A stretch of 28,912 bases of DNA from Bordetella parapertussis (GTDB lineage: Bacteria; Pseudomonadota; Gammaproteobacteria; Burkholderiales; SG8-41). A program made the translations under genes and the position numbers. Below are positions 1 through 6,926 of this stretch, piece after piece. The stretch spans positions 1 through 28,912 of the forward strand of contig CAMBSS010000037.1 in the NCBI GenBank assembly GCA_945870465.1. Direction: 5' to 3'. Within the stretch, counting starts at the first letter, position 1, and each line of letters starts with the position of its first letter. The notes beneath the pieces were generated by a model that was given only the letters and a program-made list of their open reading frames with translations, made no database searches and was not told the DNA's origin.

Positions 1-47
1 GGCCGGGACGCAGTGCAGCGGGTGCGCGCTTGAGGGGTTGCAACTGC

Positions 48-63
48 CCACCACGAATGGTGG
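48..63. repeat. Short perfect inverted repeat upstream of the first gene
   Basis: CCACCA and TGGTGG flank a 4-nt loop (CGAA). The repeat lies just upstream of a TACAAT hexamer at 73-78 that could be a -10 box for the DUF4124-like gene. It could be an operator or chance; no -35 box stands out at the right distance. Confidence 0.25.
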
Positions 64-100
64 TCAAACCACTACAATTACACGAATGAACGGGCAAAGT

Positions 101-568
101 ATGTTGCGGCTATCAATACTGATTGCGGCAGTGCTCGCGGCGAACATCGCGGCGGCGCAGGTGTACGAGTGCACCAACGCCAGGGGCGTGAAGGAGTTCG
201 CCCAGTTCTGCCCGCCGGGGACGGTGCAGCAACGGCAGGTTGCCAAGGGCAGTGAAAGCGCCGGTGCCAACCCGTCCGGTGGCGCCAGCGCCCCGGTACC
301 AAAGACCATTGAAGCGCAGGACGTTGAATTCAAGAAGCGCGTGCTGGAGCGCCAGGAGGCTGAAACCAAGGCGGCGCAGGAAAAAGAGAAAGCCGGCGAT
401 TTTGAGCGCAACTGCATTGAAGCGCGCGCCCAGTTGAAAGCGGTGGAGGACGGCATGCGCATGGAGCGTATCGATCCGGCGACCGGCGAGCGCATACAGT
501 TTGGCGACAGCGAACGCGCCGAAGAAGCCGACCGTCAGCGCAGGGCCGTAGCGCAGTGGTGCAAGTAA
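101..568 (+). CDS. Secreted DUF4124-type protein
   Basis: Small exported protein of unknown function, about 155 residues. Residues 1-19 from the ATG at 101 form a clean Sec signal peptide (hydrophobic run ending AAA before QVYEC). The mature start VYECTNARGVKEF followed by a second Cys matches the DUF4124 pattern, a short proteobacterial periplasmic domain with two conserved cysteines. After this comes a Pro/Ala/Ser-rich linker and a charged, Glu/Lys/Gln-rich region that is probably helical or coiled (about residues 85-150). An in-frame ATG at 86 would add five residues before the signal peptide. Neither start has a strong ribosome site, so I prefer 101 for signal-peptide length. Family assignment is from the N-terminal motif only. 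Confidence 0.72.
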   Translation: MLRLSILIAAVLAANIAAAQVYECTNARGVKEFAQFCPPGTVQQRQVAKGSESAGANPSGGASAPVPKTIEAQDVEFKKRVLERQEAETKAAQEKEKAGDFERNCIEARAQLKAVEDGMRMERIDPATGERIQFGDSERAEEADRQRRAVAQWCK

Positions 569-585
569 CCGGGCGTCCCTAGTTC

Positions 586-987
586 CTAGCCCGCCGGCTT
601 GGGACGCAGGAACGCGGCGCGCGCGGCCGCTTGTTCCGCTTCGAACGATTCCCCCAGCATGTTTCTGAACGACCCGACTGTACGCGGCTTGCCGAGCAGG
701 CAACTGACGGCCGCGGGATAGCCGACGAGCAAAGTCGTGCCGAGCAAAGGCGGTGTGCGTGCGCGCTCTGCGTGATGGCGCTCGAAAATAAATTCGGTAT
801 AGGCAACGCAGGACGGCGAAAAGTAGACTTCGCATGCGCCGGATTTCGCGCGCCGGGTGAATACCGCCATGCCGGGGCCGGGATCGCGCAGCAGAAAGCA
901 GCGCGCGATATCCGCGCGGATATTTTCCAGCTCACCCGCCGCGATCTCGTCGGGCGTGAGCGTGATCAAGCTCCAATCGGTTGCCAT
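586..987 (-). CDS. Hypothetical protein, 133 aa
   Basis: I do not recognise this family. The product starts MATDWSLITLTPDEIAAGE, has no signal peptide or membrane segment, and looks like a compact soluble alpha/beta protein. The central part (ARCFLLRDPGPGMAVFTRR, then a Cys-containing strand ACEVYFSPSC) and a hydrophobic loop LLGTTLLVGYPAAVSCLLG are the most structured pieces. The frame stays open well upstream, but ATG 987 is chosen because the residues before it are low-quality sequence. It is convergent with the preceding gene (18-bp gap) and divergent from the CinA-like gene, with an AT-richer spacer (about 1040-1110) that could hold promoters for both. Confidence 0.6.
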   Translation of the reverse strand: MATDWSLITLTPDEIAAGELENIRADIARCFLLRDPGPGMAVFTRRAKSGACEVYFSPSCVAYTEFIFERHHAERARTPPLLGTTLLVGYPAAVSCLLGKPRTVGSFRNMLGESFEAEQAAARAAFLRPKPAG

Positions 988-1186
988 TTTCGGCGTACTA
1001 TCCCTGGACTTTATCGTTGTCGTCATCCGCGCCGCATCGGCAGCGGTTAACGCTGTTATTATTGTAAGCTCTATTAAATCAATATGTAAGAACATCAACA
1101 AGAAACAAGTCACAAATCGGAGCCGCGCATATACGTGCATAAGCGCGCGTGACCCTGCACCGTAACGAGGATAAAGAGGAGATCTG

Positions 1187-1666
1187 ATGCGCGAATTGCT
1201 GCCCCACGCCGAAAAAGTCGCCGCACTGCTGAAAAAACGCAAAGAGACTGTCGCCGTGGCGGAATCGTCGGCAGGCGGCCTGATTGCGGCGGCGCTGCTT
1301 GCGGTGCCCGGCGCATCGGCGTACTTTGCGGGCGGCACGGTTCTGTATACGCGCGCCTCATGGCGTGTGTTGAAGGATTTCGAAGATGAAATGTTTGCCG
1401 GAGCGACGCCCGCAACCGAAGCCAATGCACTCGTCCGCGCGCGCATCGTCCGCGAGTGCTTCGGTGCCGTGTGGGGCATAGGCGAAACCGGCGCTGCCGG
1501 ACCAACCGGCGGGCGCTACGGCAACCCGGCGGGAATGGCCTGCATCGCGGTCGCAGGTGGCAATGAGCGCACGTCCATCGTAAAAACCGGCAGCAGCGAC
1601 CGCGTCGCCAATATGTATGCTTTTGCAGCGGGCGCGCTGGAACTTTTGGCAGAGAACCTGGCATGA
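1187..1666 (+). CDS. CinA C-terminal-domain family protein (PncC-type amidohydrolase)
   Basis: Stand-alone C-terminal domain of CinA, 159 residues, the usual size for single-domain PncC proteins. Characterised members deamidate nicotinamide mononucleotide to nicotinate mononucleotide in pyridine-nucleotide recycling. Visible motifs are the N-terminal AESSAGGL (residues 25-32; canonical AESCTGGL) followed by VPGASAYFAGGTVLY, and the glycine-rich stretch GIGETGAAGPTGG (97-109). The usual Cys-Thr of the first motif is Ser-Ala here, so activity on NMN is not assured. Start ATG 1187 has a strong AGGAG site 6-7 nt upstream. The stop overlaps the next gene's start (ATGA at 1663-1666), so it is probably translationally coupled to the Bug protein, an odd partner for a nucleotide-salvage enzyme. 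Confidence 0.85.
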   Translation: MRELLPHAEKVAALLKKRKETVAVAESSAGGLIAAALLAVPGASAYFAGGTVLYTRASWRVLKDFEDEMFAGATPATEANALVRARIVRECFGAVWGIGETGAAGPTGGRYGNPAGMACIAVAGGNERTSIVKTGSSDRVANMYAFAAGALELLAENLA

Positions 1667-2661
1667 GAACAGTCTCGCTCCGTGGCCTGCACACCGCTGC
1701 GGTCGCGGCGGGATTGTTGTGTTGCGCCATCGCCGCACATGCGCAACCGGCATGGAAGCCCGACAAGAACATCGAAATCGTGGTCGGCCTCACCGCCGGC
1801 AGTTCGCAGGACCGCAGCGGGCGCGCGATCCAGAGCATCGCGCAGGCCAAGGCGCTGCTCGGCGTGACCAGCGCGGTCGTCAACCGGGTGGGCGGCGGCG
1901 GCAATGTTGCGTGGAATTATCTGTCGCAGCATGCCGGCGACGCGCATTGGGTGCAGATCGCATCGCCGACGATTTTGACCAACTACTTGATAGGCACAGC
2001 GCCGTTCTCTTACGCCGACTACACGCCGCTGGCGCTGCTCGGCAACCAGTACATAGGCTTTGCCGTGCGCGCGGATTCGCCGCTGAAGACCGCGCGCGAT
2101 CTCGTCGAGCGGCTGCGCGCCGATCCGGCGGCAGTGTCGATAGGCACCAACAGTCTCGGCAGTTATCTGCATGTCGTTTGCGCGATGACCGCGCGCTCCG
2201 CGGGGATGGACCCGAAAAAGCTCAAGCTTGTTATTTTCCAGGGTGGCGAACTGATGACAGCGGGACTCGGCGGACACGTCGATGTGATCGCGACAGTCAC
2301 TTCCAATCTTTTGCCGCTTGTGCAGGCGGGTAAACTGCGCATGCTGGGTATTTCATCCGCCGGCCGGCTGGGCGGCGCGCTGGCGCAGGTGCCGACGCTG
2401 AAAGAGCAGGGCGTGGATGCCGTGCTCGCCAACTGGCAGGGTGTTTTCGGCCCGCCCAAGCTCGCGCCAACGCAAATCGCCTACTGGGACAGCGTGTTCT
2501 CCCGACTGGTCAAGACCGAGGAATGGCGTCGTGGCCAGGAGCAGAACCTGTGGGAAAGCGATTACCTTGGTGCTGCCGACTACGCGCGCTTCCTGAAAAC
2601 GGACTTCGAACAGGCGAAGGCGATATTCATCGAACTCGGTCTTGCGCGCAAGGATTTGTGA
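1663..2661 (+). CDS. Bug/TctC-family tripartite tricarboxylate transporter binding protein
   Basis: Periplasmic solute-binding protein, 332 residues. The signal peptide is residues 1-27 (AAHA before QP). The mature chain begins WKPDKNIEIVVGLTAGSSQDR, the divergent equivalent of the YPxKPIR...PGGxxD start of Bug proteins. The NRVGGGGNVAW segment corresponds to the conserved glycine loop, and QAGKLRMLGI to the usual KAGRLRALAV strand. Bug proteins bind small carboxylates or amides, often serving TctAB permeases or acting as sensors. This copy is more divergent than the other four here (no PDGYT motif, unusual ligand loop), so a different ligand is likely. Start overlaps the upstream CinA-type gene by 4 nt. 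No TctA/TctB membrane gene occurs in the window. Confidence 0.88.
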   Translation: MRTVSLRGLHTAAVAAGLLCCAIAAHAQPAWKPDKNIEIVVGLTAGSSQDRSGRAIQSIAQAKALLGVTSAVVNRVGGGGNVAWNYLSQHAGDAHWVQIASPTILTNYLIGTAPFSYADYTPLALLGNQYIGFAVRADSPLKTARDLVERLRADPAAVSIGTNSLGSYLHVVCAMTARSAGMDPKKLKLVIFQGGELMTAGLGGHVDVIATVTSNLLPLVQAGKLRMLGISSAGRLGGALAQVPTLKEQGVDAVLANWQGVFGPPKLAPTQIAYWDSVFSRLVKTEEWRRGQEQNLWESDYLGAADYARFLKTDFEQAKAIFIELGLARKDL

Positions 2662-2679
2662 TGACCGGGATGACTTACG

Positions 2680-3300
2680 TTGCTTGACTCGATTCCAAAG
2701 GTAACGCGCGCGCTGCTCATCGCCAACGTGGCGATGTTCGTCATTGGCCTGATGGTGGGCGATGCATTCATTCTGAATCTTGCGCTGTGGCCGATCGGCA
2801 ATATGACGCCGGCCGGCGGCAGCCTCGGTTTCCAGCCGTGGCAGATCATCACTTACAGCTTTCTGCACGGCAATATCACGCATCTGCTGTTCAACATGCT
2901 CGCGCTCTACATGTTCGGCGGCGAGCTTGAACGGCTGTTCGGCCAGCAGCGCTATCTCAACCTGTATTTCCTGAGCGTGATCACCGCCGCGATCGCGCAA
3001 CTCGTATTTTCTGCGGCTGCGGGCGGCGACCCGTATCCGACGGTGGGCGCGTCAGGCGGCGTGTTTGGCTTGCTGCTCGCGTACGGGATGTATTTTCCGC
3101 GGCGCACATTGATGCTGCTGATTCCGCCCATGCCGATGCCGGCGTGGCTGTTCGTGACGCTGTACGGTCTGGTCGAACTCTACTTCGGCGTCACCGGCAC
3201 CGAGCAGGGCGTTGCGCATTTCGCCCATCTGGGCGGCATGCTCGGTGCGTGGCTGCTGATTCAGTACTGGCGCGGCCGGCCGCCCTTCAGCAGGCACTGA
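2680..3300 (+). CDS. Rhomboid family intramembrane serine protease
   Basis: Polytopic membrane protease, 206 residues, about six transmembrane segments, the minimal bacterial rhomboid size. Motifs: HGNITHLLFNM (residues 63-73, the HxxxxHxxxN of TM2), the nucleophile motif GASGGVFG with Ser125, and AHFAHLGG with His183 as the probable dyad partner. It cleaves transmembrane substrates inside the inner membrane; the physiological substrate cannot be inferred. The start is TTG at 2680, since MLDSIPKVTRALLIANVAMF matches the normal rhomboid N-terminus and the first ATG (2733) would remove part of TM1. It lies 18 bp after the Bug gene, so it may be the third gene of that operon. Convergent with the next gene (19-bp gap). 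Confidence 0.9.
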   Translation: MLDSIPKVTRALLIANVAMFVIGLMVGDAFILNLALWPIGNMTPAGGSLGFQPWQIITYSFLHGNITHLLFNMLALYMFGGELERLFGQQRYLNLYFLSVITAAIAQLVFSAAAGGDPYPTVGASGGVFGLLLAYGMYFPRRTLMLLIPPMPMPAWLFVTLYGLVELYFGVTGTEQGVAHFAHLGGMLGAWLLIQYWRGRPPFSRH

Positions 3301-3319
3301 CGTCCGTCGCGCTTGCGCA

Positions 3320-4183
3320 TCAGCGCAGGTAATCGTTCTGCCATTTCCGGTAGGTGTCGCCCATTGTCACTTCTTCCATTTCCTGCGCAGACGCGATGGT
3401 ATTTTTCAGATCGGCAGGCGCACCACCGTTGTAGAGGTGCGAATAGCAATCGTGCAGCGCCTTCACCGCGGCGGCGACCGGCTGGTGGCCCTGCAGCACG
3501 ATGCGCGCGCCGCGCGCGGCGAGTTCCTCGCGCTTGAGCGAGGCCGGCGCCGAGCCGATGATGATGGGCAGTTTGGTGGCCGCGTGGATAGCGTCGAGCT
3601 GATCGAGCTTTTCGAGGCCGACGATGAAAATGGCATCGACGCCCGTCTTGTCGTACACCTTCACGCGCGCGAGCGTGCCTTCGAGGCCGACGATTTTGAG
3701 CGCGGAGGTGCGGCCCGCGATGATCAGCGATGGGTCGCTGCGCGCGGCGACGGCGGCGCGCAGTTTGCCGGCGCCTTCTTCGATCGAGGTGAGGCTTTCC
3801 TTGCCTTCGGCCTGGCCGAAAGGTGTTGGCAAGGCAGTGTCTTCGAGGCTCAGTGCGGACACGCCGGCGTGCTCGAGTTCCTGCACCGTGCGCATCGCGT
3901 TCAGCGCGTTGCCGTAGCCGTGGTCGGCGTCGACCAGCAGGCTGAGATCGCAGCCGCGCATGATGCGCCGCACCTGGTCAGCAAATTCAGTCAGTGTCAG
4001 CACGATGAGATCGGGCGCTGCCAGCGTCGTGCTCGACGCCGTGGAGCCCGCGAGCATGCCGATCTTGTAGCCGACGGCTTCGGCGACGCGCGCCGACAGC
4101 GCGTCGAAGACGCTGGCCGGCGACAGGCATTCGGTTCCCTTGAGTATCGCGCGCAGACGTTTGCGCTGTTCGGTGTGTTTCAT
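3320..4183 (-). CDS. PEP mutase/isocitrate lyase superfamily, oxaloacetate decarboxylase type
   Basis: Soluble TIM-barrel enzyme, 287 residues, the length I recall for the Pseudomonas oxaloacetate decarboxylase PA4872. Matching blocks include SPASVFDALSARVAE, ADHGYGNALNAMRTVQELE with the Mg-binding Asp, SLEDTALPTPFG, and the C-terminal QGHQPVAAAVKA. PA4872-type enzymes decarboxylate oxaloacetate to pyruvate. Members lack the KKCGH loop of true isocitrate lyases, and none is seen here. A related C-C lyase role on another 2-oxo or hydroxy acid is possible. ATG 4183 has a strong AGGGGA site 6-7 nt upstream. The frame stays open far upstream, but that sequence is the antisense of the next gene. 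It is transcribed divergently from the secreted protein at 4355. Confidence 0.88.
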   Translation of the reverse strand: MKHTEQRKRLRAILKGTECLSPASVFDALSARVAEAVGYKIGMLAGSTASSTTLAAPDLIVLTLTEFADQVRRIMRGCDLSLLVDADHGYGNALNAMRTVQELEHAGVSALSLEDTALPTPFGQAEGKESLTSIEEGAGKLRAAVAARSDPSLIIAGRTSALKIVGLEGTLARVKVYDKTGVDAIFIVGLEKLDQLDAIHAATKLPIIIGSAPASLKREELAARGARIVLQGHQPVAAAVKALHDCYSHLYNGGAPADLKNTIASAQEMEEVTMGDTYRKWQNDYLR

Positions 4184-4354
4184 GCTGGTTCCCCTGGTTG
4201 ATTTAGTATTGGAAAAATCCGCTAAGGCGCCGTGCAGGCCGGCGCAGTCTGGAATAATTTTATGGTTCCGAGTGTTCGCACGTGCATTAGAGTGGCAGGC
4301 ATCATAGCAAATCCCGCTGCTTGCCGAGTCCGCTGCCGATGATGAGGAGGGTAT
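4184..4354. promoter_or_regulatory. Divergent intergenic region
   Basis: This 171-bp spacer separates two divergent genes and must hold both promoters. It is locally AT-richer around 4200-4270 (an AATAATTTTAT stretch near 4253) and contains a GC-rich self-complementary patch around 4226-4244. I could not assign convincing -35/-10 pairs. Confidence 0.3.
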
Positions 4355-5083
4355 ATGAATATTGAGAGAGTGATCAAATTTACAAGCGTTGCCGCGAGCC
4401 GTGTGGGTGCAGTTGGGTGTTTGTTGTTGGCGGCAGCCGCCGCGCCAGGCGCCATCGCCGCATCTGTTGCGGGCGACAGCTGGGCATACCGCGTCATCAA
4501 TGGCTATAACAATGAAGTGCGTGGAAATATCCGCTATCGCATCGACAAGGTCGAGGCCGACCGCGTCGTCGTGGCGTTTACCAACGACGCGGTGCTGCTG
4601 GGGCAGCCGCGCACCGAGCTCTACACGCCCGACGGCAACTGGCTCAGGCACCCGCTGATCAATCACGATCGGGCCGTGGAATATGAGTTCGCGCAGCCCT
4701 ATCCGGCGTATATGTTTCCGCTCGACACCGGCAAATCGTGGTCGCTGCGCGTCAATGCCTATAATCCAGCAAACGGCAAGCGCGCAAGCGTGCGCGTCGA
4801 TGCCGAAGTGCTGGGAACCGAGCGCATCACGGTGCCCGCCGGCACTTTCGATACCATCAAGGTCAGACGCCGGATCTACGCAGGTGACTGGGAGGGCGCG
4901 CGGGCTGAAACCAACATCACCGAGATCGAGTGGTATGCGCCGACGCTGGGACGCGCGATACGCACCGACAGCAATTCGAACTACATGGACCAGGACCGCT
5001 GCAGCGACGAGATGTCCGCCTGCATGCCGGTGCGCGGCGACTGGCATATCTTCGAATTGGTCGAGGCCTCCGCTGCGCGTTAA
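4355..5083 (+). CDS. Secreted protein of unknown function, 242 aa
   Basis: Exported protein with an N-terminal signal (hydrophobic core CLLLAAAAAPGAIAA, cleavage near residue 36). The mature part (GDSWAYRVINGYNNEVRGN onward) alternates beta strands. It contains VPAGTFDTIKVRRRI and EWYAPTLGRAIR, a pattern I associate with TapB/DUF3108-like lipocalin-type periplasmic proteins ('tVpAGtFdtikv... WyaPgvG'). Two cysteines near the C-terminus (CSDEMSAC) may form a disulfide. ATG 4355 has a perfect AGGAGG 5-6 nt upstream. It stands alone, divergent from the decarboxylase. The function is unknown, and the fold suggestion rests on motif spacing only. Confidence 0.75.
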   Translation: MNIERVIKFTSVAASRVGAVGCLLLAAAAAPGAIAASVAGDSWAYRVINGYNNEVRGNIRYRIDKVEADRVVVAFTNDAVLLGQPRTELYTPDGNWLRHPLINHDRAVEYEFAQPYPAYMFPLDTGKSWSLRVNAYNPANGKRASVRVDAEVLGTERITVPAGTFDTIKVRRRIYAGDWEGARAETNITEIEWYAPTLGRAIRTDSNSNYMDQDRCSDEMSACMPVRGDWHIFELVEASAAR

Positions 5084-5130
5084 GCGGCACGCGTCTACGC
5101 ATGAGCCTCAACAACACCTCACCCACAAGC

Positions 5131-5264
5131 AACCGCCGATGAACGCCGATTGACGCCGATGTAATTCAAGACCTGGCCCCGAGCCGATTCCAATTCTTTT
5201 TGGTTTATCCGCATTCATCTGCGTTCATCGGCGGTTCCAAAACGTTTTAAGAACGCTTCTAGGC
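5131..5264. repeat. Interspersed inverted repeat with 10-bp internal period, copy 1
   Basis: The left arm at 5131-5160 and right arm at about 5206-5236 are inverted copies (left begins AACCGCCGATGAACGC, right ends GCGTTCATCGGCGGTT). Each arm is itself a run of near-identical decamers such as GCCGATGAAC. A conserved right flank (GGTTCCAAA... to GCTTCTAG) extends to about 5264 and also occurs at the copy near 9314-9433. No coding potential. Confidence 0.75.
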
Positions 5265-5371
5265 CATAGGTGCTAGGCCGAATATAGGCCGTCGGTCGGC
5301 TGTTGCAGTAACTCCGGGCGGGCTACTGTGGCGTCCTGGCGAGACGCTCGCTGTTGCCGCTGGAGGCACCG

Positions 5372-5578
5372 ATGACCGAAGTCCTCATAGTCTTGAGTTT
5401 GTTTGTCGCACTGGCGTGGGCGATAGTCCGCGCCGTGCTGATGTTTGTCCGCATCGAAGCAGTGGACGAAGTGCCGTCCCAGCACGCTGACCCGATCTCG
5501 ACGTACGTCGATGAAAATTACGGATCGCACTTTGTCGACGACCCGATATCCATTAACCACAGCATGCGCAGCCGGTAA
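5372..5578 (+). CDS. Small single-pass membrane protein, 68 aa
   Basis: I do not recognise this family. The product opens MTEVLIVLSLFVALAWAIV, one strong transmembrane helix (residues about 3-26), followed by an acidic, Asp/Ser/His-rich soluble tail (DEVPSQHADPISTYVDENYG). It could be an accessory or stress-related membrane peptide. ATG 5372 is preferred over an in-frame TTG at 5354 because a clear GGAGG lies 6-7 nt upstream. It is isolated between two repeat elements and a dead Bug fragment, so it may be genuine or merely a well-placed open frame; the ribosome site and helix argue for a real gene. Confidence 0.55.
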   Translation: MTEVLIVLSLFVALAWAIVRAVLMFVRIEAVDEVPSQHADPISTYVDENYGSHFVDDPISINHSMRSR

Positions 5579-5628
5579 TCCGCCGGGCATGGGCAACGGC
5601 CGGCATCAAGTAGCTTCACCTCCCGGAC

Positions 5629-5727
5629 AATGGCGGCGACCCGCCGAACAGGGTCCGCGGGATTTTCAGTGCGGACATCAAGAATTACGCCGCGATCGTG
5701 CGCGCAGCGAAAATCGAAGCGCAGTAA
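5629..5727 (+). pseudogene. Decayed C-terminal tail of a Bug-family binding protein
   Basis: Read in frame, this stretch encodes GGDPPNRVRGIFSADIKN then YAAIVRAAKIEAQ and a TAA stop. That matches the last ~30 residues of Bug proteins (compare the tails ending KWAEVVKRSGAKVD and KWSKVVKAAAIKVD elsewhere in this window). An in-frame TAG at 5611-5613 closes the frame upstream, and no N-terminal Bug sequence precedes it. It is therefore a remnant of a sixth Bug gene, with the rest deleted or replaced by the small membrane gene. Confidence 0.6.
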
Positions 5728-5750
5728 GCCCCGGTATTGGGCAGAACCTT

Positions 5751-5808
5751 GTAGGGTGGGCAACCTGTTGCCCACGCCGCGGCAGGAATCAGACTATGTT
5801 GCCCACCC
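5751..5808. repeat. GTAGGGTGGGCAAC-type palindromic repeat, copy 1
   Basis: GTAGGGTGGGCAAC at 5751-5764 is followed by the complementary GTTGCCCAC at 5767-5775 and again by GTTGCCCACCC at 5798-5808, giving alternative hairpins (11-bp perfect stem between 5754-5764 and 5798-5808). The same unit occurs at 20181-20210. It sits just past the end of the minus-strand DctP-like gene and could act as a transcription terminator. Confidence 0.75.
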
Positions 5809-5812
5809 GTGT

Positions 5813-6730
5813 TTACTCCAGATAGCTGAACAGCTTCGGGCCGAGTTCTTTGCGGTATTTTGCGAGCACCGGCTGCACCGCCGATACGAATGCCGCATGT
5901 TCTTCGGCAGTCAGGCTGATCACGTCGTTGTCTTGTGGATTGAGCTTGGCGAGTATTTCCGCATCTTCCGCCGCCGCCAGTTGATGTTGCAGGGCGGTGG
6001 CTTCAAGCGCCGCCGCGTCCACCACGGCGCGGACATCAGCCGGCCAGCTTTGGTATTCCCGTTCGTTGAACGCCATCGCGCTCGCGCCGAAGAAATGTCC
6101 CGAAAGCGTGATGTAACGGTGGTACTTATGCACGCCGAAGTTGTAGATGTTGGTCAGCGGGTTGTCCTGCGCCTGGAATTTGTCGCCGGCGATTTCGGCG
6201 ACGAACTCTTTGACATCAGCGGGAATCGGTTCGAAGCCGAGCATGCGAAAGACTTCGCCATGCAGCGCACTCATTTGCGTGCGGATGCGCAATCCTTTGC
6301 AAGCGGCCGGCGCGCGGATCGGCCGCACGCGATTGGAAAAATGCCTGAAACCGTTGTCCCAGAAGCCGAGCACACGATACGGCGTGGTTTCGCGCACGCG
6401 CTGTTTCAGGTAATCGCCGAGACCGCCGTTTAGCGCGTGGATAATGGACGGGCGGCTTTTAACCACAAAGGGCAGCTCCAGCAGCTTGAACTCGGGCACC
6501 CAGCCGGTGAAGCGCACCGTCGAAATATAGCAGCACGACAATTCGCCACGCTCGACCATGGGCAGCAGGTCGCCTGACCCGCGGCCCAGCGCCAGCACAT
6601 CGCCGATCAGCTCGAACACGATGCGGTCGCCGAGCTTCGCTTTGAGTATCTCGCCGAAGCGTGCGGCGGCGCGGTTATGGATGGATGCCGGCTTCTGGTA
6701 GCCGCCGAACTTGATGACGATCGGGTTCAT
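5813..6730 (-). CDS. TRAP transporter DctP-family solute-binding protein without signal peptide
   Basis: DctP/TAXI-type TRAP binding-protein fold, 305 residues. Diagnostic parts are VERGELSCCYISTVRFTG, the ELPFVV segment, RVLGFWDNGFRHFSNRVRPI (the 'lg.wdnGfr.itn..rpi' block of DctP proteins), GLRIRTQ with the ligand-binding arginine, and NPLTNIYNFGVHKYHRYIT. DctP proteins normally capture organic acids in the periplasm for a DctQM permease. Here the chain starts MNPIVIKFGGYQKPAS directly at the first beta strand with no signal peptide, and no longer in-frame start exists. No DctQ or DctM gene is nearby. ATG 6730 has CGGAG upstream. It probably follows the gene at 6927-7988 in one transcript, with a 196-bp gap. 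Confidence 0.85.
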   Translation of the reverse strand: MNPIVIKFGGYQKPASIHNRAAARFGEILKAKLGDRIVFELIGDVLALGRGSGDLLPMVERGELSCCYISTVRFTGWVPEFKLLELPFVVKSRPSIIHALNGGLGDYLKQRVRETTPYRVLGFWDNGFRHFSNRVRPIRAPAACKGLRIRTQMSALHGEVFRMLGFEPIPADVKEFVAEIAGDKFQAQDNPLTNIYNFGVHKYHRYITLSGHFFGASAMAFNEREYQSWPADVRAVVDAAALEATALQHQLAAAEDAEILAKLNPQDNDVISLTAEEHAAFVSAVQPVLAKYRKELGPKLFSYLE

Positions 6731-6850
6731 GAAACTCCGCTGTTGAATGTTGCGCGCCGGTTCGCAATCGAGGCACGAATATACGTTTTTTGTGTGGGTG
6801 CGACAAAGTCAATTGGAATTCTGCGATTGGATATATTTCCATCAATCGTT

Positions 6851-6867
6851 GCATATACAAATGTATG
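6851..6867. promoter_or_regulatory. Imperfect palindrome upstream of the DctP-like gene
   Basis: ATACA-AA-TGTAT at the core, flanked by GCAT and GC, lies in an AT-rich patch (6780-6870) about 120 bp upstream of the minus-strand gene starting at 6730. It resembles operators of one-component regulators such as GntR-type proteins, but no regulator gene is in the window. Confidence 0.35.
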
Positions 6868-6926
6868 CGTTTAGCCTCCTCCTGGATACTGGCTGGCGCC
6901 GCCCCGGCCAGCTTCGGTTGATTTTC

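Noticed and set aside
5131..5236. CRISPR-like array
   Set aside because: The repeats are 10-bp units without unique spacers, arranged as inverted arms, and no cas gene is present.
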